A model generated the notes under the pieces. That model saw nothing but the letters and a program-made list of their open reading frames with translations, had not been told where the DNA came from and made no database searches. From Cryphonectria parasitica EP155 (taxonomy: Eukaryota; Ascomycota; Sordariomycetes; Diaporthales; Cryphonectriaceae): a stretch of 64,000 nt of DNA. The stretch is taken from NCBI RefSeq assembly GCF_011745365.1, contig NW_024468914.1, positions 3,746,228 through 3,810,227 on the forward strand. Direction: 5' to 3'. The translations under genes and the position numbers were made by a program. Position 1 is the stretch's first letter; the number at the start of each line of letters is the position of its first letter. Positions 56,787-64,000 of the stretch are shown here, piece by piece.

Positions 56787-57057
56787 TATGACGCTATTTC
56801 GGAACTTGGACTCATGAGCCTGCCGACCAAATATCCGCTCCGTAACTGTTCGTACTATATCCTTGACCCGCAAGGCCGCCCAATCCCGCTCGGAGGCACT
56901 GGCATGATCTATATTGGGGAAGCTCAGATCAGCCAGGGCGATCTGAACCGCAAGACCATTGTGACCGCCGACGCATTCATTGAAACTCCATGGCGCCATA
57001 GGGTGGACGACCATGTACAGGTGTAACGACAGGACTCGGTTCCTCATCGACAGCTAG
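56787..57057 (+). pseudogene. Relic of an NRPS adenylation domain
   Basis: The plus-strand frame after a stop at 56,784-56,786 reads YPLRNCSYYILDPQGRPIP, then GTGMIYIGEAQISQGDLNRK and TADAFIETPW. This is the segment of fungal adenylation domains just before the ATP-hinge (usual form: P-L-x-N-x-x-x-Y-I-L-D, then G-E-I-Y-I-G-G, then Y-L-N-R and E-x-F). In the next frame, from 57,013, MYRCNDRTRFLIDS matches the following Y-R-T-G-D-x-x-R hinge motif and ends at a stop (57,055-57,057). So a frameshift and stops interrupt it, and the catalytic remainder is missing. The family assignment is by motif order only. The next ORF (minus strand) is condensation-domain-like. Confidence 0.6.
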
Positions 57058-57082
57058 CTGGAATCTAGGGTCGTATCAAGCG

Positions 57083-58099
57083 CTAGTACAGCCCAAACAT
57101 CAGCTGATCTTCGGAAGCAGCTCCCGAAGAAGTTATGGAATGCCGCAAGTCCACTGGGAAGAATGCTGCGTAAGACTTGGAGAGGGGGTGCTGAGGAAAA
57201 CTTGCAGTGACTCGCACAATAGCCGCGTGAACTGCGCCCATGAAACTGAGGTTCTTAGATGGTTGGGCTTCCATAATCCTTGTCGTAATTGGCACACTCA
57301 GTTGAGTTGAGACGCGTGCGCTAGGACCTGGGACTTCGTCGATGGAATCGGCTCGGGTAGGCAAGCCAATACTCGGCACACCACGGAGAAACTCGCCGAC
57401 CAGAGCGTTCGCTCCACTCTCGAGATGGTGGGATTGGGCTCTGCTTTCTTCCATAGAATGTCCTCTTATCTTGCTCTGTTTCTCACTCCAAATGCGGGCT
57501 ATCTCCTCAACACTTGGTGGAAGCGACTGGATAGAGGAAGGCAACTTCGTAGTAGATGCAGGAAGATCATCTTTAAAGCTCTCTGATAGTGCCTCAGCTA
57601 AAAAGTCCAAAAAGACATGGCCAAGCTTAGCTATCCCAACACCATCAAGACGCCAATGCGAGGAGCGAATGAGGATCTCGGACGACTTTGGGAGACAATG
57701 ACAGGTGGCTGTTGGAGCCGGCCGAAGACCACAGAACAAAGCATCTGCATCGACCTCGTTCAGATGTACGAAGAATGTTTCTTTGTTCCAGGCATCGATA
57801 TCACAGACAGGAATAGTCAGAAGTCCTCGTGTAGGAGCATCGGATTCCCCTTCCAAGTGATCAGGGGCTCTGATGACCGAGCCGATAGCTGGGTATTGAT
57901 GTCGAACTGCTTTCCAAGCAGTTTGAAGGTAAGGTACGGGGTCGAAGGCTGAAACGTGAGTTCCGTGCTCTGTGAACTGCAAGCTGAAGGCTATATGGAC
58001 AGCCCAATGCTCCAGTTGAAGAGGTGCTCCGAGGTCAGCAAGCTTTTGGAAAAAAGACTTCGAGATTGCCCAACGGGCGTGACGAGCTGCCTGCCGGCA
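57083..58099 (-). pseudogene. Truncated condensation-domain/acyltransferase-like ORF
   Basis: A minus-strand frame of 338 codons, open from just after a TAATAA at about 58,100 to the stop at 57,083. It belongs to the chloramphenicol-acetyltransferase/condensation fold: LIRSSHWRLDGVGIAKL carries an H-x3-D-G active-site motif (SHWRLDG), and later SFMGAVHAAIVRVTASF and SKSYAAFFPVDLR match the second half of fungal members such as trichothecene 3- and 15-acetyltransferase-like proteins and NRPS condensation domains. No ATG lies near the 5' end, so either an upstream exon is missing or the start is gone, and the C-terminus stops before the usual last strands. I call it truncated at both ends; a longer gene with unseen exons is possible. 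The active-site residues remain. Confidence 0.5.
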
Positions 58100-59124
58100 T
58101 TATTAAACAACGTTATAGTCGTGCAGATGTCTCGAGGAAGTGTGAGTATAAAATCAGCAAAGTCTGGTTGGGTTTGGAAAAGTAGCTTAGACTTGTATAA
58201 CTGCCGCGATGCAGGAGTCGGATAGGAGATTATAAGCTTTTAGTATAGTTAAGCTTGCATCCACATGCTCCAGCCACCCACGATAAATCGATTGGAAAGG
58301 GCCGTGTGATAGGTCCGTTGGGGAGTCCATATTTCTTTCTAGGATAAATCGAGACTAAGCGGCAGTTTCTGGTGCTGGGCTTCGTATACAGTACAAAACA
58401 TATCGCTCTTTATGCCGAGAACCTCCAAGCTGAATGCTGCTTGATTTTAGAAATTGAGCTGCTATACATGAGCCGAGGATCACCAACTGCATATGATGAA
58501 CACCGGGCGTGTACCATAGTACACATGGTGGCTATTCGTGCTGAAAACCATTGTTGCCCCCCGTTCCGAGTGTAGTCTGCAACATTTGGGAGCCAATAGA
58601 GAGCAGCGCAGCACACGAGTTGGCTGCGTTTCATTGGAAGGATTCGCAGGGAATGCTGGTGGATTGTGACAATCCCTGGGAGTGAACATCCGATACTTAA
58701 CACACGCCGCGGGTAAAGTACCATGAGTGTACCCAGCGAACGCTTGATAGCGCATGAAGCTTGTATGTACCGCCGCTGGGTTCTGAAGGTTTCGCCGATT
58801 GGCCTTGAGGGAAATTTTATCGGCGGTCGGTCTGGTTCTTGACACCAAAGTAGCTTTAGACGCCACGCCAAATGCTATCAAATATTCATTGATACACCGC
58901 CAATACTTCCAATTCATCCTTTTTCTTCGCGATCCTTGCATAGCTAGATCACGCACATATGTTGGTTAATCTGGCTCCATAGTCATCAGTCCCCAAGACT
59001 TGGGAACCAGTGAAGTAGTCCAGCCATACCCCTGCAATCAGCATTGGGCTTCATCTGACAACAAATCGAGGAAAAAAGAATACATTTCGGTCACGCAGCT
59101 ATTCGTCTCTCTGATCATTCCTGG
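58100..59124. other. Intergenic region
   Basis: No supported gene. Short open frames on both strands lack motifs. Confidence 0.4.
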
Positions 59125-60243
59125 TTATTTAGCATCAGTGCTCTTGGCTACATCCTCCCAATCTTCACATATCTTTAGTGTTTCTTCACACACAGCTTTG
59201 ATTCTTGACCAACCATCGCTTCCAAGTGGAATTCTCAGAGGAATCTGTTTCCCAGTAGCCATGCCAGTACCCTTAACAATTTCGATCATTCGTTGGACAG
59301 CCTTCGTAGAGTCGCCTGGCTCATTTCCCACAAGACTTTGCTCAAATGCTTTGACACCAAGGTTGAATTCGGCATAATCATCAATGCGTGGGTCAATGTG
59401 GCTTATGTTGCTGAAGGCACGAGTTCTGAAGTAGCCAGGCTCGATAAGCAGTACCTTCAGGCCCGGCGCAAAAATTGCGAGTTCCTTGGAGAGACACTCT
59501 ACAGCTCCTGTGGAAAGCTTGGTCAGACTATAATCAATAGTATTGAGCGTATATAGAATGGCAGATTCGAACCTTCAAGGGCAAATTTTGTTGCGCAATA
59601 TCCCGTTGCGCTGGGATCAGCACTAACCACTCGTCAGAACATCTTCTCGTGTCTGGTATTGCGAATAGGTACAAGGACTTCAGGCCTCTTGTGACCATGT
59701 CGAACCATACCATTCGCTGAAGAATAGTCAGAACTAGCTTGAACTGAACTTACTGCCATCCTGCTTGAGAGCTCATGAAAAGAAGAGTCCCTTTTCCTTT
59801 AGCCCGCATCTTTGGTAACAACGCGCGGGTTATATTCAGCGGTCCGTGGAAATTAGTATTGAAGACTACCTCCAAGTCCTTTTGCCTATACGGAAATGAG
59901 CGTCTAACCATACAGTAAGGGAGTACAAAGATAGAAACAAAGTAAGAACATACGTGAGTTCTTCAAATGGCGCACTCAAAATGTATCCAGCATTGTTGAT
60001 GACGACATCGATACCTCCAGGATAGATTTCCCAAGCTTCCGCCAGTTTCGAGGCAATAACATCCTCAGAAGATGTTACATCCAGGTCGAGAATACTGGCA
60101 CCGGTATCTTTGAGGTGTGCGAGCTTCGTCTTGGCATCTCGTCCGCTGGCAATAACGTTATCACCAAGCGCTCGGAGCTGATGCACGAACTCTGCGCCAA
60201 ACCCGCTGGAGCAGCCAGTAATAAACCAGGTCTGTGGTGCCAT
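59125..60243 (-). CDS. Short-chain dehydrogenase/reductase
   Basis: NAD(P)-dependent oxidoreductase of the classical SDR fold; substrate unknown. Four exons on the minus strand: 59,954-60,243; 59,754-59,885; 59,573-59,622 (50 nt); 59,125-59,507, joining to 284 residues. Motifs in order: TWFITGCSSGFGAEF (TGxxxGxG cofactor loop), LDLDVTS, IDVVINNAGY (NNAG), TNFHGPLNITRALLP, LLFMSSQAG (catalytic Ser region), and YCATKFALEG (catalytic YxxxK) just before and across the third intron. A C-terminal LIEPGYFRT follows. The residues Ser/Tyr/Lys and the NNAG are all present. The YxxxK motif lies in the short 50-nt exon, so a misannotated model would easily lose catalytic residues. It lies 1 kb from the condensation-like relic. 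Confidence 0.92.
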
Positions 60244-61075
60244 GACATGTGTGTAGTATGATCAACCGAATAGTTGTAAAATGCCAAAGTAGAGCAATAG
60301 AATTGTGATTTTATTTTGCACAGTCTCAAAGCTCGAGGGGAGCACCTGTCTTCAAATACCGTTCAGAGTTTGACCTCGAGTTGAAGTTTTGATCTGCGGT
60401 GCAGACTAGAACCTGCAAAATGCTGCGGGAGGGAGTTAAACACTTTAGCGGTTATAAGGTCGCAACAGCTGCAGTGGTGTTGGCATGTACTACATGGTAG
60501 GATTTAGCTACATTATGCGTGTGTGTGGGTCGTTACAAAAGCACCACGCAGCATGCAGGCCCACAGTTAGTATACATACTATCACGTCCGACGTAGGGCC
60601 GAGTGACACAGTCGGGCTGGGCTTATAAATGGGCCTGGGGCAAATGGAAAGCGCTCAATCCCCCCTCGATCAATGGACACTGAGGCTCAGGCAATCTTCG
60701 CGTAGGCAGACTTGACAAGGAATTCAGGATCATGAGTGTCCAGTTGCACTGGCACGTGACAGGGTATCCAGCCGCATATATGACCTCAGCTACCCCGCAA
60801 TCACGGTACGACCTAGGAACTGGCATGCTATTTGTCCGTCCAAAAAGCAACTCAGTGGCAGCATGACTTACCAAGACGGGGAGGGAGTCTGTGAGTAGCC
60901 CAGCCGAGCGTTCTTTTTTCAGCTTCTTCTTCTGCGTTGAGAAGTTGCCTGTCCAATCCACTCTGTCTGCTCAGAGTCTAGTACATTAACCTCGTGCTCT
61001 CTCAGATTTCTCCATGTCGTCACCTGATTACTTGCAGCATGCATAATTCCTCCACACGCCGTGTTTGACTAGACT
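60244..61075. other. Intergenic region
   Basis: Nothing recognisable. Confidence 0.4.
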
Positions 61076-62271
61076 ATGTCTGTTTCTTCAAACAATATGG
61101 AAGACAACCACAGCAGATCTACCCCCGACCAATACAACAACACCGCTCTCGACAATGCAGTTGAGGATATTAGGCTCTTCAGGTTTTCCCGGGACACAGC
61201 CCATGAAAGCCAGGTCTCATCACCAATCCGGATAGAGCTGGTTACCTGGCCGGACGTAGCGAGGAGCTTTCTCATTTCATCGGCAGCAAAGAGCATGTCC
61301 CATTCAAATAGCGTGAGGGTGGTATTTTGAAATGGGCCGACTCCATTTCAGATGGATTGAGACATGCGGCGCTACGTACAGAGTCACGAGGTTTAAGGAG
61401 AATTCCTTGGAAACACGCAAGCCTTTTGTCAAAGATTCGTCAGAAAATTGTAGCGACCGAGCGGAGCTATTGTGATCCGGTTATAACCCTCATGGGCCGG
61501 CCTTATTTCCAACGGCTCTGGATCTTCCAGGAGCTATATTTAGGGAAACGAGTTACCATCTGTTGCGGAGGTGATTCCGTCTCGATCCATCTACTGAAAC
61601 AGCTAGCCCGTCTCCTGGTCCATGCTGAGGATGCTGCGAAATGTGATGCGATGCTTAAGCACTCAATATTAATGAAGCAGATTCAGTCTTGGATCACAAC
61701 GCCACAACGTCTTCGCGAAAAGTTACAGGTCCAGCTCGACAGACTGTCTTGTCAGATTGAACGTTCGACAGAGTCACGTAACAACTTGAGAACACACGAA
61801 AAGCTCTTGAGCATAAGTGTATCGTCAGGCGAAGCGAGGGCAGGTTTATATGATCTCTTCGACTACGTCAGAACAGCTAAACTACAATGTCGAGACGTAA
61901 GAGACAAATGCTTCGGGATTCTAGCGCTTGTCCGTTAGGAGCAACACATACCCATCAAGCCTGATTATAACAAGGACAATTTCGAGATAGCCGTGGAGAT
62001 GCTTGACATAATGGAAAAAATGAAATTGCTGGTCCCCAGCTCCCTGCTGGAGGAAGTCGCAGACCTTTTCGAACTGTACACCTGTTGGCAAGGGATCGCC
62101 GCAGCAACTCCCCAGAATCTTGGATTCGTTAAAAGCACTCGAACAATGCAGGAATCTGCTATCAGCCGAATCACCACGGCACATGGCCCCAACGTCAAAC
62201 GAACGAACCAAGGATATCAATGGACTGCGACTCAGATTTACGAATGCACACTGGTATTTCGAGGGGTATGA
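61076..62271 (+). pseudogene. Degenerate HET-domain (heterokaryon incompatibility-like) gene
   Basis: HET-domain proteins trigger cell death when genetically different fungal hyphae fuse. From ATG 61,076 the first frame has IRLFRFSRDT then SPIRIELVTWPDVA, the usual HET start, but reaches a stop at 61,330 before the core. A second frame (61,327-61,938) holds the later part: LMGRPYFQRLWIFQELYLGK, VTICCGGDSVS, and LYDLFDYVRTAKLQCRDVRD ending FGILALV. It stops at TAG 61,936-61,938 and the same frame then continues open to 62,271 with HET-like content (IPIKPDYNKDNF). A large part of the domain core between the two segments is absent. Stops, frame change and missing core point to decay. Confidence 0.6.
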
Positions 62272-63917
62272 CACAGCCAAGATAGTCCAGCCTCGGAATT
62301 ATTGTAAGAACGCCTTGAGACACCTGGACAACACGAAGCGTTTCACGGTAATTCTCTCTGCTTCAGTCAAGGATGGAGACTAGTGCATCTTCACTGCGTC
62401 CCGATTCAACGCTCCTATGATTGTTATTCGAGAGTCACCTCACATCAGCGAGTTCGATTTTGTCAGCCAGGCGATGAATAACACTATGAGATAGATACGA
62501 CAGAAAGATGACTACAAGATGGAGGATTCCTACACTCGGTTTGCAGTCTTCTTGAGCGGTAAAGATAGGCTCCTTTTGCAAGGGTTCTCCTATCTGCTTG
62601 GGGGCCGACACTTTGAAGATGAAGATAATAGGATGTTGGCTGCCCAATTCTCCACTTTCATGGAATTGAGATTGTGCGGTCATTTTGACTCTTCATGTTC
62701 ACAGCTGTAAAATGTGTAGCGTGAGAGCAGGAAGCAATGAAAGCTCTGGCAGCTATGAGAACCGAGAAAAAGATGTGCTTCCCGCTTACATGATTATGTA
62801 TGCTGTGCATTATCCCCGAGCTGAATGATATCATTCTTATGCTCTGTTTGTTGTATCGTATGGAAAGCAAAACCATAGAAGGATCCAAGACATTCTCTCT
62901 TTCTGCAAATCCTGGTTCGATCACTGCAATATTCACCATGCGCACTGCCAGATAGCAGCTTTGGGGGTAGTATCAACCAGACTGGTCACGGTAAGCGACA
63001 CAACCGTTCAGTTCTGCCCTCGAGACGAATTATATGACTAGATCGCCCGATAAGCAACACAGAGCCACTTCTTGGAAAAGAGAAAATCCTCTCCCTCACG
63101 GAAGAGAACCTGCATGATATTTACCAACATACTCCAGTGCAGCTGACCAAGACTCTCCAGGAAGCAAACCCATCACCACTAGCTATCTCGGCATTGACTA
63201 AGTATGATTCGACGCGCTCCGCATTATCCAAGATCATCACCAAGACTAGCAACAGGAAGCATTTCGGATGACAAATATCTACTCCGGTGGAAGTGTCAAT
63301 ATGACAGCTATATGGCTATCGGTGGAAGAGGTGAGCTGTTCTTCAATCGACCTGCGAATTGGAGCCACCGATTACGCCTCAAGGAGCAATCTGGGTCCAA
63401 GCTTGAAGCCTTCGACTGCGAATCTGGTGAGTGGCCACTGGCCATGCAGCACGCCATTACAAAGAGTCCAAAGAAAAGTTCGACGTTGTGACTATGTTCT
63501 GAGTCGAGAACACTCTTATTTCGCATGTATGCAGGAGGAAACTGACAACAGGAGGGCTTTTTATATTGATATAGTATATTTAGAAAAGACCACACGCACG
63601 CACCACATCCTTCTCGGCTTTGGGAGTCCATTGGAATCTGGCCGGAGGAAGAGAAGAAGAAGAATAAAGTACCGAGTACTAATGCAATGGTGCATAAGTA
63701 CCACAGTAGCATGGGACTGGAATCCAGATGCCGGCCTTCCGAATGGCCCGCAGCAGCTCGTGTGAAAAAGGAACCTTGCAGGTTGCGGATCCTTGATTCA
63801 CCGGCTGCTAATATCTAAGGTATAAAGACTCTGACAATTACTCTGCCCACACTATTCTCATTTTCCACTGGCAGACCGTACTAACTCGTTATACAACTGT
63901 TGCTGCAAGACCAATAC
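62272..63917. other. Possibly decayed coding remnants
   Basis: Several frames look coding-like without a recognised family: a segment near 62,230-62,380 (AHWYFEGYDTAKIV) that may be the tail of the HET pseudogene, an open frame at about 63,062-63,271 (TPVQLTKTLQEANPSPLAIS), and overlapping frames at 63,204-63,765. None has a good start or continuous structure, so no gene is called. Confidence 0.3.
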
Positions 63918-64000
63918 ATGATCGAGCAGACTATGGCTACCAATCCTGCCTTTCACATCATTGGCCATGGCCACACGGGAATGACGGTCCGCTCCAGTAA
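63918..64000 (+). CDS. Possible start of a gene cut by the window end
   Basis: An ATG at 63,918 (second in-frame ATG at 63,933) opens a frame running to the window edge, encoding MATNPAFHIIGHGHTGMTVR. FHIIGxGxxG resembles the first strand and Gly-rich loop of kinase-like or fungal DUF3669-type proteins, but 27 codons are too few to decide. A CT-rich stretch and AT-rich sequence precede it. Confidence 0.25.
   Translation, partial: MIEQTMATNPAFHIIGHGHTGMTVRSS

Noticed and set aside
56720..56790. Minus-strand peptide DRHLNIDRIGQRLGEL, resembling the NRPS motif after the hinge
   Set aside because: Opposite in orientation to the plus-strand adenylation relic and too short; possibly an inversion trace, more likely chance.
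59555..59580. Second tRNA-like B-box (GGTTCGAATC) on the minus strand
   Set aside because: It coincides with the third intron donor of the dehydrogenase gene.
1..64000. CRISPR arrays, bacterial operons, prophage or insertion sequences
   Set aside because: The DNA is fungal with spliced genes, and no regularly spaced direct repeats of CRISPR type or transposase frames were seen.

Overview
The window is nuclear DNA from a filamentous ascomycete (Pezizomycotina). The signs are short GT-AG introns (mostly 45-160 nt) with CTRAC/TACTAAC-like branch sites, CT-rich leaders before start codons, no operons, and ascomycete-type gene families (IPA-type protein, DUF6601-like membrane protein, HET domain, multi-intron MFS sugar porter). 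I cannot name the species. All gene models were spliced by eye from open frames, splice consensus and family motifs.

Region by region. 1-11,558 is a gene desert with microsatellites and homopolymer runs. 11,559-14,514 (+) is a two-finger CCCH zinc-finger protein. 15,758-17,147 (+) is the mitochondrial citrate/tricarboxylate carrier; convergent to it, 17,924-18,399 (-) is a Cbp6/UQCC2-type complex III assembly factor. 19,836-21,128 (+) is a Bsd2/Ndfip-type PPxY ubiquitin-ligase adaptor, and 22,388-23,220 (+) a protein-L-isoaspartate methyltransferase. 24,992-27,071 (+) is an alkyl-sulfatase-type metallo-hydrolase, followed by a GFA/CENP-V-type zinc protein (27,560-28,113), an orphan ORF (29,466-29,918), an acidic low-complexity ORF (30,478-31,140) and a secreted intradiol-dioxygenase-like protein (32,698-33,894). 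34,454-34,858 (-) is a secreted-protein pseudogene with two in-frame stops. Then, mostly on the minus strand: an IPA-type protein (35,284-37,428), a ten-exon MFS sugar transporter (37,920-40,428), a LaeA-like methyltransferase with an apparent GC-AG intron (42,075-43,051) and a membrane-anchored H/NC-motif protein (44,251-45,117). On plus come a DUF6601-like protein (46,021-47,118) and a divergent DHHC-type palmitoyltransferase (49,795-51,233).

The right part looks like an accessory compartment: diverged tandem repeats (51.6-53.1 kb), a flavin-monooxygenase relic (54.6 kb), an intact small secreted protein (55,105-55,951, -), an NRPS adenylation-domain relic (56.8-57.06 kb, +) facing a truncated condensation/acyltransferase-like ORF (57,083-58,099, -), an intact short-chain dehydrogenase (59,125-60,243, -) and a broken HET-domain gene (61.1-62.3 kb). 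Conserved housekeeping genes on the left thus give way to secreted proteins, catabolic enzymes and decayed secondary-metabolism and incompatibility genes on the right. I see no intact novel multi-gene system. The points most worth checking are the decayed NRPS/C-domain locus, the 78-bp palindrome-bearing repeats, the small secreted protein and its broken counterpart at 34.5 kb, and the GC-AG intron.
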